From Ruminococcus sp. 210702-SL.1.03 (GTDB taxonomy: Bacteria > Bacillota > Clostridia > Oscillospirales > Ruminococcaceae): a DNA stretch of 64,000 bases. Below are positions 42,484 through 51,213 of this stretch, piece by piece. The stretch's first letter is position 1. Every line of letters begins with the position of its first letter. The stretch is taken from positions 84,711 to 148,710 of the forward strand of contig NZ_JAJCLZ010000003.1 of NCBI RefSeq assembly GCF_020559915.1, given 5' to 3'. The notes below the pieces were generated by a model. That model did not search any database and had not been told where the DNA came from. It saw only the letters and a program-made list of their open reading frames with translations. The position numbers and the translations under genes are program-made.

Positions 42484-43263
42484 TTATTTCTTTCTAACGA
42501 TTATTACCTGAGTAGAGGTAGCGTATCCGTCGGAGAAGAGCACGTTCTTCTCGCGGTCGGGGGTAACGGTCATTCCCGCAACGCCTACGTCAGCCTTGCC
42601 CGACTGTACCGCAGAGATTATGGAGTCGAAAGCCATATCGTCGATCTGAAGCTCGTAACCCAGCTTGTCGCAAACTGCCTGCATCATATCAGCGTCAAGA
42701 CCTACTATCTTGTCGCCCTCTTTGTACTCGTAGGGAGGGAACTCCGCGTTGGTAGCCATTATGAGCTTGCCCTTGCTGCGGTCTACTCCGTCGGGCGAGG
42801 TGTACTGGTTCTTGCCCTTGGTTTCTCCCTGATAGTTGCTCTTTATTTTGTCGAGAGTGCCTTCGTCTTTCAGCTCTTTCAGAGCGCCGTTTATCTCGGT
42901 CTGGAGGTCTTTGTTATCCAGCTTCATTGCGATAGCGTATTCCTCGTCGGCGAAGGGGTCGTCGAGTATCTTGAGGTCATCGTTTTTGTCAACGAATTCC
43001 TTGGCAGGCTCAGAGTCGATGATAACTGCGTCGATCTTGCCCTGCTTCAGCGCCTGAACTGCGTCAGCGCCCTTGCTGTATTTTTCTACCTTAGCGTCCT
43101 TAACGTCGCTGGCGTAGGTGTCGCCCGTAGTGCCGAGCTGCACGCCTATTGTCTTTCCCTCGAGGTCGTCGGCGCTGAAAACTGTGTTGTCGGGCACGCC
43201 GCAGCTTGTGAGCATTGCTGCGCAGAGTGCTGCTGAGATAAGCCCTGCTGTAAATTTCTTCAT
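42484..43263 (-). CDS. Polar amino acid-binding lipoprotein
   Basis: 259-residue substrate-binding protein, lipid-anchored (signal peptide ending MLTSCG). PBP type 2 fold: EGKTIGVQLGTTGDTYA, IDAVIIDSEPAKEFV, then MATNAEFPPYEYKEGDKIVGLDADMMQAVCDKL with the amino acid-binding stretch. The start at 43263 is preceded by AAAGGA 12 bases away; an ATG in that site at 43284 is less likely. First gene of the operon. Confidence 0.92.
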   Translation of the reverse strand: MKKFTAGLISAALCAAMLTSCGVPDNTVFSADDLEGKTIGVQLGTTGDTYASDVKDAKVEKYSKGADAVQALKQGKIDAVIIDSEPAKEFVDKNDDLKILDDPFADEEYAIAMKLDNKDLQTEINGALKELKDEGTLDKIKSNYQGETKGKNQYTSPDGVDRSKGKLIMATNAEFPPYEYKEGDKIVGLDADMMQAVCDKLGYELQIDDMAFDSIISAVQSGKADVGVAGMTVTPDREKNVLFSDGYATSTQVIIVRKK

Positions 43264-43286
43264 GATTTGAACATATCCTTTCATTG

Positions 43287-43310
43287 AAGGCAATATCGCG
43301 GTATTGCCTT
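43287..43310 (-). promoter_or_regulatory. Perfect inverted repeat in the amino-acid ABC leader
   Basis: AAGGCAATA / TATTGCCTT with a 6-base centre, between promoter and ribosome binding site. There is no T-run, so it may be an operator or an RNA stem. Confidence 0.5.
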
Positions 43311-43323
43311 TGTTATAAGCTTT

Positions 43324-43352
43324 ATTATACCGCACATTACTCGGTTTTGCAA
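43324..43352 (-). promoter_or_regulatory. Promoter of the amino-acid ABC operon
   Basis: Minus strand TTGCAA (43352-43347), 17-base spacer, TATAAT (43329-43324). Confidence 0.75.
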
Positions 43353-43392
43353 GCTTTTTTATCTGCAAATTGGTATATAATTTATGAATTTT

Positions 43393-45789
43393 TTAAACGT
43401 TGACGGGTTTTACGCTCCAGATATTCTCAGCGTAGTCCTTGATAGTTCTGTCGGAGGAGAACTTTCCTGCGTGGGCGATGTTCAGCCAGCATTTGCGGGC
43501 GAAAGCAAGCTCTTCCTTGTAGTCGGCGTTTGCTTTCAGCTTCGCTTCAACATAGCTGTTGAGGTCGCCGAGAACGTAGTAGTGGTCGGGAACGTGCCAG
43601 CTCGCGCCGTCGGTGAGCGCCTTGTAAAGCTCCTTGAAAGAGCCCTCCTCGTTTGAGGGCACGCCGCCGTCGCTGAAAGTGCCGTCTATCAGCTTGTCGA
43701 GCACGCGGCGTATCTTTTCGTCGGCGTAAGCCACCTTGCGGGGGTCGTACTCGGGCATTATCTTCTCCAGCTCTTCAACTCTCGCGCCGAAGATGTAGTT
43801 GTTCTCCTCGCCCGCTTCTTCCGCTATCTCGATGTTCGCGCCGTCGTATGTGCCGAGGGTGACCGCGCCGTTCAGCATCATTTTCATGTTGCCAGTGCCC
43901 GAAGCCTCAGTGCCCGCGGTGGAGATCTGCTCGGAAATATCGCTGCCCGCTACCAGCTTTTCGGCGTAGGAAACGTTGTAGTTCTGTACGAATACCACTT
44001 TCAGCAGTCCGTTCACTTCGGGGTCGGCGTCTACCATATCGGCTATCTCGTTTATCAGCTTGATTATCGCCTTAGCGCGGCGGTAGCCGGGTGCGGATTT
44101 CGCGCCGAAGATGTATGTGGTAGGTGTGAAGTTCTTTATGCTGCCGTCTTTTATACCATAATAAATATACAGTATCGAGAGCGCGTTGAGAAGTTGGCGC
44201 TTGTACTCGTGCAGACGCTTTATCTGCGTATCGAATATAGTGTTCGGGTCGATGTCCTTGCCGTCCTGCATTTTTACATATTCTGCAAGCTGGCGCTTTT
44301 TCTCTTTCTTTATGCCGATAAATTCGCGCAGTACGCTTTCGTCGTCGGCATATTTCGCCAGACCCTCAAGCTTCGAGAGGTCTTTTACCCATTCCTCGCT
44401 GCCCAGCAGACGTGTTATCAGCGCGGAAAGTTCGCTGTTGCAAAGGCGCAGCCAGCGGCGCTGAGTTATGCCGTTCGTTTCGTTGAGGAAGCGCTCAGGG
44501 TACAGCGCGTACCAGTCTTTCAGCGTTTCGCTCTTTAGTATCTCGGTGTGTATAGCGGCAACGCCGTTGGTGTGAGAGGATACATATACAGCCATATTAG
44601 CCATTTTAAGCTGTCCGCCGCCGATCATAGCCAGTTCGTCGATCTTCTTGCGGTCAAAGCCCTCTTTGTTCAGCGCGTACATCTCAGCCTTGAAGTTTTC
44701 CGAGATCATCAGGCATATCTCGTAAACGCGCGGCAGCAGTTTTTCTACTATCGAGCAGTCCCACTTCTCCAGCGCTTCCTGCATTATGGTGTGGTTGGTG
44801 TAATTGAATGTGCGCCTTGCTATGTCGATGGCTTTTGCAAAATCGCAGCCCTCTTCGTCGATGAGTATGCGTATCAGCTCGGGGATAGAGATGACGGGGT
44901 GGGTGTCGTTTAGCTGTATCTGCACCATATCGGGCAGGGTGTCTACGCTGCCGAAGCGCGCCTTGTGCTTTTTCACGATGTCTGCGAGCGAAGCCGCCGA
45001 GAAGAAATATTCCTGACGCAGGCGCAGTATCTTGCCCTCGGTGAAATTGTCGTTCGGGTAAAGCACGCGCGAGATGTCCTCAGCCGCGTTTTTAGCAGCC
45101 GAAGCGCCCGCAAAATCGCCGTCGTTGAATGCGGCAAAGTCAAATTCCTGCGCGGCTTCCGCCTGCCAAAGGCGCAGAGTACCGATGTTTTTGGTGTCGT
45201 AGCCGATCACAGGCATATCGTAAGGAACAGCGTTTACCGTCATATCGGCGTAGCGCACCTGTACAGTTTCCTCGCCGCGGCGCACCGACCAAGGATCGCC
45301 GAAGCGCGACCAATCGTCCGCTTCTTCGCGCTGAAATCCGTCAACTATCTTCTGCTTGAAAAGCCCGTATTTGTAGCGTATACCGTAGCCGTCGAGCGGA
45401 AGATCGTGCGCGGCGGCAGAGTCGAGGAAGCAGGCGGCAAGTCTGCCCAGACCGCCGTTTCCCAGCGCGGCGTCCTCTATCTCTTCAAGGTCGCTGAGCG
45501 AGCGGCTCGCCTTGTTCAGCGCCGCCTCAGCCGTTTCGGTAAGCCCCGCGCAAAGCAGGTTGTTGTAGATGGCTCTGCCCACCAGAAATTCCATCGAAAG
45601 GTAGCAGGCGCGTCTGCCGTTTTTGTGAGCCTCGCGGCTGTTTTCCCAGTTTTCGGCGATGCTGTCCATAATAGCCGAAGAGAGCGCTTCGTGAAGCTGT
45701 ACAGCGCTAGCCTTTTCCAGCGAAACGCCGTACTTCTTTTTTAGGTCGGCTTCAATAGCCGCGTTCATGGCTTCGCAAGTCGTATTCAT
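43393..45789 (-). CDS. glgP: Glycogen/maltodextrin phosphorylase
   Basis: 798-residue GT35 enzyme releasing glucose-1-phosphate from alpha-1,4-glucans. Clear family blocks: GNGGLGRLAACFLDSAA, NDTHPVISIPELIRIL, KRLHEYKRQLLNALSI, and the PLP site TEASGTGNMKMMLNGA. I start at 45789 (MNTTCEAM) with GGAGG 8 bases upstream. It lies 33 bases downstream of malQ on the same strand; together they degrade storage glycogen or imported maltodextrins. Confidence 0.95.
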   Translation of the reverse strand: MNTTCEAMNAAIEADLKKKYGVSLEKASAVQLHEALSSAIMDSIAENWENSREAHKNGRRACYLSMEFLVGRAIYNNLLCAGLTETAEAALNKASRSLSDLEEIEDAALGNGGLGRLAACFLDSAAAHDLPLDGYGIRYKYGLFKQKIVDGFQREEADDWSRFGDPWSVRRGEETVQVRYADMTVNAVPYDMPVIGYDTKNIGTLRLWQAEAAQEFDFAAFNDGDFAGASAAKNAAEDISRVLYPNDNFTEGKILRLRQEYFFSAASLADIVKKHKARFGSVDTLPDMVQIQLNDTHPVISIPELIRILIDEEGCDFAKAIDIARRTFNYTNHTIMQEALEKWDCSIVEKLLPRVYEICLMISENFKAEMYALNKEGFDRKKIDELAMIGGGQLKMANMAVYVSSHTNGVAAIHTEILKSETLKDWYALYPERFLNETNGITQRRWLRLCNSELSALITRLLGSEEWVKDLSKLEGLAKYADDESVLREFIGIKKEKKRQLAEYVKMQDGKDIDPNTIFDTQIKRLHEYKRQLLNALSILYIYYGIKDGSIKNFTPTTYIFGAKSAPGYRRAKAIIKLINEIADMVDADPEVNGLLKVVFVQNYNVSYAEKLVAGSDISEQISTAGTEASGTGNMKMMLNGAVTLGTYDGANIEIAEEAGEENNYIFGARVEELEKIMPEYDPRKVAYADEKIRRVLDKLIDGTFSDGGVPSNEEGSFKELYKALTDGASWHVPDHYYVLGDLNSYVEAKLKANADYKEELAFARKCWLNIAHAGKFSSDRTIKDYAENIWSVKPVNV

Positions 45790-45822
45790 TTCAATTTCCT
45801 CCATTTATCCATTTATGTAAAT

Positions 45823-47316
45823 TCATTTATTATCAGCGGGCAGTCTGCCGTAAATGCGGGTAAGCTCGCGCAGCTCCTCAGCCAGTTCATCAGTCAGCGC
45901 GCCGTCAGCCATGCGCCACTGCCAGTTTCCGCCGAGAGTAGAGGGTATGTTCATGCGCGCCGCCGAGTCGAGCCCCAAAAGATCCTGCATCTGCGCGATG
46001 GCTGTTTCGGCTATGCTCGCCCAAGCCGCGCGTATCATGCCGCGTGGAATGTCCTTGTTGCGCTTTACGTTTAGGTATTCGCGCGCGAATTTTCTCTCGG
46101 CGCGGGTAGCGGACTTAACCCAGCCCGCCGCAGTTTCGTTATCGTGCGTGCCCGTGTAGCAAACGCAGTTCGGCGAGGTGAAATTGTGCGGCAGATAGTT
46201 GCTCGTGCCCTCAGGGTCGAAGGCAAATTCCAGCACTTTCATTCCGGGGTAGCCGCTCGCTTTCAGCAGTTTGGCGACCTCCTTTGTGATAAAGCCGAGG
46301 TCTTCCGCGATGATGCGGCGTTTGCCCAGCGCGGCTTTTACAGCCTTAAAAAGCTTCATGCCCGGGCCTTTGCGCCATTCGCCGATAACTGCGTCCTCGT
46401 TGCCGTAGGGGATAGTGTAGTAGCTTTCAAATCCGCGGAAATGGTCTATGCGCACTACGTCGTAGGTGGTACAGGCGGCGCTCAGGCGGGCTATCCACCA
46501 GTCGTAGCCACGTTCTTCCATAACGTCCCAGCGGTAGAGGGGGTTGCCCCAAAGCTGACCCTTAGCCGAGAAAACGTCGGGCGGGCAGCCCGCTACGTCT
46601 ATCGGCGTTTTGTCCTCATCAAGCAGGAAAAGCTGCGGCTGAGTCCAAACGTCGGCGCTGTCGTAGGCGACGTATATCGGTATATCGCCGATAAACTCAA
46701 TGCCCAGTCCGTTGACGTAGGCTTTAAGCGCCTGCCACTGCTTCGCGTACTCGTACTGGAGAAATGTCCAAAAAGCTATGTCGTCGGCGTACTCCGCGCG
46801 CGCTTGTTCTATCGCTTTCGGCTCGTACATTCTCAGCGGGCGCTCCCACTCGTACCAAGCCTTGCCGCCGTGCGCGTCTTTCAGCGCCATGAAAAGTCCG
46901 TAGTCAGCCGTCCAGGGGTTCGCCGCCGCAAATTCAGCCGCCGCGCCATCGCCCGTAAGCTTGTAATTTTCGTAAGCCTTGCGCAGTACGGGGAATATCT
47001 TCTGATATATCCTGCCGTAATCGACCTCGCCTGCGCTTTCGCCCCACTCGATATCTTCGTAGTCGGCAGCCGTCAGCAGACCCTCTTGTGTGAGCGTTTC
47101 AAAGTCGATGAAGTAGGGGTTGCCCGCGTACACCGAAAAGCTCTGGTAGGGTGAGTCGCCGTAGCTGGTCGGCGAAACAGGCAGTATCTGCCAGTATTTC
47201 TGTCCCGCCTTTTTCAGAAAATCGGCGAAAGCGTAAGCCTCTTTGCCAAGCTTGCCGATACCGTGATCGCCCGGCAGGGAGGATATGTGCATAAGTAAGC
47301 CGCTTGCACGCATCAT
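45823..47316 (-). CDS. malQ: 4-alpha-glucanotransferase (amylomaltase)
   Basis: 497-residue GH77 enzyme that transfers alpha-1,4-glucan segments, making short chains usable for the phosphorylase. SGLLMHISSLPGDHGIGKLG at the N-terminus, VRIDHFRGF with the nucleophile Asp, IAEDLGFI with the acid/base Glu, and YTGTHDNET with the third Asp are all present. AAAGGAG is 7 bases before the ATG. First gene of the malQ-glgP operon. Confidence 0.95.
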   Translation of the reverse strand: MMRASGLLMHISSLPGDHGIGKLGKEAYAFADFLKKAGQKYWQILPVSPTSYGDSPYQSFSVYAGNPYFIDFETLTQEGLLTAADYEDIEWGESAGEVDYGRIYQKIFPVLRKAYENYKLTGDGAAAEFAAANPWTADYGLFMALKDAHGGKAWYEWERPLRMYEPKAIEQARAEYADDIAFWTFLQYEYAKQWQALKAYVNGLGIEFIGDIPIYVAYDSADVWTQPQLFLLDEDKTPIDVAGCPPDVFSAKGQLWGNPLYRWDVMEERGYDWWIARLSAACTTYDVVRIDHFRGFESYYTIPYGNEDAVIGEWRKGPGMKLFKAVKAALGKRRIIAEDLGFITKEVAKLLKASGYPGMKVLEFAFDPEGTSNYLPHNFTSPNCVCYTGTHDNETAAGWVKSATRAERKFAREYLNVKRNKDIPRGMIRAAWASIAETAIAQMQDLLGLDSAARMNIPSTLGGNWQWRMADGALTDELAEELRELTRIYGRLPADNK

Positions 47317-47369
47317 CTATCAGCTCCTTTTAATGGAAAAAGTGATTTTTCGTATACATTATAAATAAC

Positions 47370-47398
47370 ATTATACCATAGCTTGCCGCTAAAATCAA
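47370..47398 (-). promoter_or_regulatory. malQ-glgP promoter
   Basis: Minus strand TTGATT (47398-47393), 17-base spacer, TATAAT (47375-47370). Confidence 0.75.
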
Positions 47399-47427
47399 GT
47401 GCGGCAGGGCGCATATCTCAGATTTTG

Positions 47428-47456
47428 TTGACAAAGAATACACTATGTGCTATAAT
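47428..47456 (+). promoter_or_regulatory. Promoter of the DUF5685/J-domain operon
   Basis: Consensus TTGACA at 47428-47433, 17-base spacer, TATAAT at 47451-47456. The 135-base leader has a hairpin (GCTGATAG with CTATTTCAGC, 47475-47497), a spaced inverted repeat AATTGTG/CACAATT (47467, 47527) and two TTGGATAA copies (47461, 47551). Confidence 0.8.
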
Positions 47457-47596
47457 TAAATTGGATAATTGTGTGCTGATAGTGCGCCTATTTCAGCGTA
47501 CTGTTTGCTTTTTAACATATAATACTCACAATTTCGGGGTAAAATTATAGTTGGATAAATATAGGCTTTATTCTCAGAAAGGCGGCGATGTGAAAA

Positions 47597-48526
47597 ATGT
47601 TCGGATATGTAAAGGCTTACCGCCCGTGGCTGCGCGTCTGCGAGCTTGATCTGTATAAGGGCGTTTACTGCGGACTTTGCAAGACCATCACCGAGCGAAG
47701 CGGGTTCGTATCCTCGCTGCTGCTCAGCTACGACATTGTTTTCCTCACCATTGCCGCACTGGGGTATGATAAGTCGGCAGTAGCCGCCGAAAAGCGCCGC
47801 TGTCCGCTGCACCCGATAAAAAAGACCCCCTGCGTTTACTGTAGGCAGGCGGGCGCGGAAAACGCGGCTTTTGAGTACGCCGCCGACGCCGCCATAATGC
47901 TGGATTACCATAAGCTGCGGGACGATCTGCATGACAAGGGCTTTAAAAAGCGCCTTGCAGCCGCGGCTATGCTGCCGTTTTTTGCTAAGCCTTACAAGCA
48001 GGCGGCGGCGCGTCAGCCGTATATCTCGCAGCAGATAGAGCAGGCCATGGCTTTTCAGCGCGAGATAGAGGACATGAATATCCGCTCGGTAGACGCCGCC
48101 GCAGAGCCTACCGCGCGCATGATGAAAGCGGTATTTCGCGGAGTTTGCCGCTACGACCCCGACGACCGCGAGGTGATGGGCGAGTTCGGCTACCTGCTGG
48201 GCAGGTTCGTGTACATCTGCGACGCGCTGGACGATCTGAAAGACGATTTCAAAAAGCGCGCTTACAACCCGCTGGTCACCAAGAGCACGGCTATGACCAC
48301 GGCGGGGGAGATCACCCGCGAAAGCTTTGAGCACGCCGCAGAATATGCACGCCGCAGCGCTTACCTCACTTTGGGGCAGCTTGCGGATAGGTATGTTCAG
48401 CTCAACTTCGGCGATATGCAGCCCATAACGGACAACGTAGTTTACATGGGGCTGAAAAGCTCACTGGAAGCTGCGGCAAAATTTGATAAAAAAGAAAAGA
48501 AGGACACGAAAGGTAAAAGGATATGA
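47597..48526 (+). CDS. DUF5685-family cysteine-containing protein
   Basis: 309 residues, no signal peptide. The first 95 residues hold several cysteines: CELDLYKGVYCGLC near 15-28, CPLHPIKKTPCVYC near 69-82. The rest is helical with conserved acidic spots (LDYHKLRDDLHDKGFKKR; VYICDALDDLKDDFKKRAYNP). The helical core with D-x-x-D groups distantly recalls all-alpha phytoene/squalene synthase-like folds, but that is a guess. It overlaps the J-domain gene by 4 bases (ATGA), so the two act together or are at least co-made. Confidence 0.75.
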   Translation: MFGYVKAYRPWLRVCELDLYKGVYCGLCKTITERSGFVSSLLLSYDIVFLTIAALGYDKSAVAAEKRRCPLHPIKKTPCVYCRQAGAENAAFEYAADAAIMLDYHKLRDDLHDKGFKKRLAAAAMLPFFAKPYKQAAARQPYISQQIEQAMAFQREIEDMNIRSVDAAAEPTARMMKAVFRGVCRYDPDDREVMGEFGYLLGRFVYICDALDDLKDDFKKRAYNPLVTKSTAMTTAGEITRESFEHAAEYARRSAYLTLGQLADRYVQLNFGDMQPITDNVVYMGLKSSLEAAAKFDKKEKKDTKGKRI

Positions 48527-49188
48527 ACGACCCCTACAAAATACTGGGCGTAGAGCCTACCGCTACTGATAAAGAGATAAAGACCGCGTACAAAGGCTTG
48601 GTGCGCAAGTACCACCCTGATAGATTTCAGGACGAATCTATGGCTGAAATGGCGAACGAAAAAATGACCGAGATAAACGCCGCTTACGATAAGATAATGG
48701 ACGACAGAAAAAACGGCAGATCGGGCTTTACTTCGTACACCGCGGGCGGCGCTTCGGGCGGATACCGCAGATACAGCCGCGAAAGCTACGAGCAGGCTTC
48801 GGGCGGCGGCGCTGGCGTTGACTATTACCAGATACGCAATATGATACACGCGGGCAGGCTTGCCGAAGCGGATAATATGCTCGATAATGTGGCGCAGCCG
48901 AACCGCGTGGCGGAGTGGTACTTCCTAAAGGGCACTATCTGCTATCAGCGCGGCTGGCTGAACGAGGCTTACCACTACATCGCGCAGGCGACGCAGATGG
49001 CGCCCGGCAACGCCGAGTATTCGCAGGCGCTTCAGCAGATGAACCGTCAGCGAGGCGGCTTTATGAGCGGCGGCAGCAGATATAATACTGGCAATTCCGC
49101 AAACGATACCTGCAACTGCCTTTCAGACCTCTGCGTGGCTGACTGCTGCTGCGAGATGATGGGCGGAGATCTGATACCATGCTGCTAA
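48523..49188 (+). CDS. J-domain protein with cysteine-rich C-terminus
   Basis: 221 residues. J domain 1-65 (NDPYKILGVEPTATDKEIKTAYK) with HPD at 31-33, which stimulates a DnaK-type chaperone. Residues about 75-110 are Gly/Ser-rich, and 100-180 form TPR-like helices. The last 27 residues contain eight cysteines (CNCLSDLCVADCCCEMMGG, then CC at the end), which suggests metal binding or palmitoylation-like membrane contact (inference). It is a class C co-chaperone, not DnaJ itself. It overlaps both neighbours. Confidence 0.87.
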   Translation: MNDPYKILGVEPTATDKEIKTAYKGLVRKYHPDRFQDESMAEMANEKMTEINAAYDKIMDDRKNGRSGFTSYTAGGASGGYRRYSRESYEQASGGGAGVDYYQIRNMIHAGRLAEADNMLDNVAQPNRVAEWYFLKGTICYQRGWLNEAYHYIAQATQMAPGNAEYSQALQQMNRQRGGFMSGGSRYNTGNSANDTCNCLSDLCVADCCCEMMGGDLIPCC

Positions 49189-49802
49189 ACGGCGGTGAAA
49201 GCTGCCGACAGTCCGAGGGCGCGGAATGCGGAAAATGCAGGCCATCTACGGCTTTCTGCGTGGCGCTGGGCGGCATAATCACGGCGCTCGTCATGCTGCT
49301 GATGTTTTGCGCGACAATGTTCCCCATGCTGGATTACGCGATACCCGCCTATGCGGGTTTTCTGATGGTGGTTGTGATAGAAGAGGCGGGAAGCCGCTGG
49401 GCACTGCTGACCTACTGCTCATGCGCGGTGCTTTGTCCGCTGATGACGCCCGACTATCAGGCAAATCTGCTTTTCATACTTTTCATGGGCTACTACCCCG
49501 TGCTGTATGTGGCATTGCAGGGGGTGAAGCGGGACGGCGCGCGGATAGCGATAAAGTTCGCGGTCTTCAATGCGGCGATCGTCTGCTACGCGGCGCTTTT
49601 CCAGTACATATTCACCTCGGTAGACCTGCTTGAAGGTCTGGAGGAGCTTGGCAAGTGGGCAGCGCCCGCTATGCTCGGCATGGCAAACCTGTTTTTTGTG
49701 CTGTACGACCATCTGCTTGGGCAGCTGATAGAGATATATACAAGGTGGTTTAGGCGCAGGATATTGTGTCTGCGGACGGCGAACAAGTCCGGCAGAAGAT
49801 GA
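49179..49802 (+). CDS. Unknown polytopic membrane protein
   Basis: 207 residues with five or six hydrophobic segments. The N-terminus has CRQSEGAECGKCRP before the first segment, so two or three cysteines face the cytoplasm. I do not recognise the family with certainty. The overlap of 10 bases with the J-domain gene suggests a common function, possibly membrane protein handling. Confidence 0.72.
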   Translation: MLLNGGESCRQSEGAECGKCRPSTAFCVALGGIITALVMLLMFCATMFPMLDYAIPAYAGFLMVVVIEEAGSRWALLTYCSCAVLCPLMTPDYQANLLFILFMGYYPVLYVALQGVKRDGARIAIKFAVFNAAIVCYAALFQYIFTSVDLLEGLEELGKWAAPAMLGMANLFFVLYDHLLGQLIEIYTRWFRRRILCLRTANKSGRR

Positions 49803-49846
49803 TTTTAAAAAAAGAAAAAGACAACTAAAGGCGATGAGATGACAAA

Positions 49847-50638
49847 ATGAAGAAAAGAGAATTAAAGCTGTTTTCTAAGGAGCTTACCCCCGAACAGCAG
49901 GAGAAACGCAAGAAGATGGAGATGTGTTTCCGCGCGATAAGCTGTGTGGTATTTCTGCTTGCGATGATCGGCATAGGATATTTGGTGTTCCCGATATTCA
50001 GCGGCGTGGGTCAAAAGGGTTGGCTCGACGGAGTGCAGAAGCGGATAAGCGGCTACGGCGGCATACACGGCGTGCTGATGTTTTTGGCGATACAGGCTTT
50101 GCAGGTGCTTGTGGCGGTGATACCCGCGATACAGGTGGTCGGCGGAGTGCTTTACGGCCCGTTTTTCGGCTCGCTGATCTCGTTTCTCGGCATAGTGCTG
50201 GGCAGCCTAGCGGTATGGGGGATAGTGAAAAAGCTGGGCGCGCCGCTGGTGCAGGCGATAGTCAGCGAGAAGCATCTGAAAAAATTCAGCTTTCTCGAGG
50301 ACGACCACAAGCTTTTGCTGATACTGATAATCCTCTATATAATTCCCGGGATACCAAAAGATGTCGTAACGTATCTGGTGCCGCTGACGAAGATAAAAAT
50401 GCGCGAATTTTTTCTGTATGTACTGCCTTGGCGCATACCCGCGATAGTGCTTTCGACAGCTTTCGGCAGCAGCGCGACGAAGGGCAACATGGCGGCGACG
50501 ATAATCCTCGGCGCAGTAACGCTCGTCATCGCGATACTGGGGCTGGTATTCAAGGACAAGATAGTAGCCGCGATGAGCCGTATAAGCCGCCGCCGCAGGC
50601 ACAAAACTGATAAAACCGACAATCAGGCGCAGAAATGA
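49847..50638 (+). CDS. TVP38/TMEM64 (VTT domain) membrane protein
   Basis: 263 residues, five or six membrane segments and basic ends. The VTT/SNARE-associated core is clear: QVLVAVIPAIQVVGGVLYGP, FGSLISFLGIVLGSLAVWGIVKKLG and YIIPGIPKDVVTYLVPLTKI. DedA relatives move lipids across the membrane (undecaprenyl phosphate or phosphatidylserine-like); TVP38 substrates are less known. It follows the previous gene by 44 bases. Confidence 0.88.
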   Translation: MKKRELKLFSKELTPEQQEKRKKMEMCFRAISCVVFLLAMIGIGYLVFPIFSGVGQKGWLDGVQKRISGYGGIHGVLMFLAIQALQVLVAVIPAIQVVGGVLYGPFFGSLISFLGIVLGSLAVWGIVKKLGAPLVQAIVSEKHLKKFSFLEDDHKLLLILIILYIIPGIPKDVVTYLVPLTKIKMREFFLYVLPWRIPAIVLSTAFGSSATKGNMAATIILGAVTLVIAILGLVFKDKIVAAMSRISRRRRHKTDKTDNQAQK

Positions 50639-50689
50639 GCGGCGGGATTTGTGCAGATATACAAAAGAGAAAAAGTTGATAAAAACTGC

Positions 50690-50718
50690 TTGACAATCGC
50701 ACATCGTTGTGATATAAT
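50690..50718 (+). promoter_or_regulatory. tRNA operon promoter
   Basis: TTGACA at 50690-50695, 17-base spacer, TATAAT at 50713-50718. Confidence 0.85.
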
Positions 50719-50770
50719 ATATTACGTTGATTGAGGCTGAAACGAAGTGAAGCTGATAAAAACGTAATTT

Positions 50771-50844
50771 GCGGGTGTAGTTCAATGGTAGAACTCCAGC
50801 CTTCCAAGCTGGCCACGTGAGTTCGATTCTCATCACCCGCTCCA
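50771..50844 (+). tRNA. tRNA-Gly (TCC)
   Basis: Full cloverleaf: acceptor GCGGGTG/CACCCGC, anticodon loop CTTCCAA (anticodon TCC), T-arm with TTCGATT. CCA is encoded (50842-50844). Confidence 0.95.
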
Positions 50845-50881
50845 ATTTTTCTCGGAGCTATCTGAGATATTACAAAAAAGC

Positions 50882-50907
50882 ACCGCTCATGCAGCGGCGG
50901 TTTTTTT
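50882..50907 (+). terminator. Hairpin with T-run after tRNA-Gly
   Basis: CCGCT and AGCGG arms (50883-50897) followed by CGG and seven T. It lies before tRNA-His, which therefore needs read-through or its own promoter (none clear). Confidence 0.6.
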
Positions 50908-50915
50908 GTATGAAT

Positions 50916-50990
50916 GGTGGGTATAGCGTAGCTGGTTAACGCGTCAGTTTGTGGCACTGAAGACCGAGAGTTCGAATCTCTCTATCCACC
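50916..50990 (+). tRNA. tRNA-His (GTG)
   Basis: Acceptor GTGGGTA/TATCCAC, anticodon GTG at 50951-50953. The extra G-1 pairs with C73, as required for histidyl-tRNA synthetase. CCA is not encoded. Confidence 0.95.
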
Positions 50991-50994
50991 CTAT

Positions 50995-51068
50995 GCACCT
51001 TTAGCTCAGCTGGATAGAGCAACTGCCTTCTAAGCAGTAGGCCAATGGTTCGAGTCCATTAAGGTGCG
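50995..51068 (+). tRNA. tRNA-Arg (TCT)
   Basis: Acceptor GCACCTT/AAGGTGC, anticodon loop CTTCTAA (anticodon TCT), discriminator G. CCA not encoded. It follows tRNA-His by 4 bases. Confidence 0.94.
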
Positions 51069-51076
51069 TTTAAAAT

Positions 51077-51110
51077 GACCCTATCTCTTTTTGAGGTAGG
51101 GTCTTGTTTT
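51077..51110 (+). terminator. Terminator of the tRNA operon
   Basis: GACCCTATCTC at 51077-51087 pairs with GAGGTAGGGTC-type sequence at 51093-51103, then a T-rich run. Confidence 0.85.
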
Positions 51111-51213
51111 TGGGTTAGGAAATGCGGCAGAGTATTATTTGATCCTTTTTACGGTCACTTTTACTTTGCCGTTTTCTTTTTGATGCACTTTTTTGTGGTT
51201 GGCTTCTCTTTTT

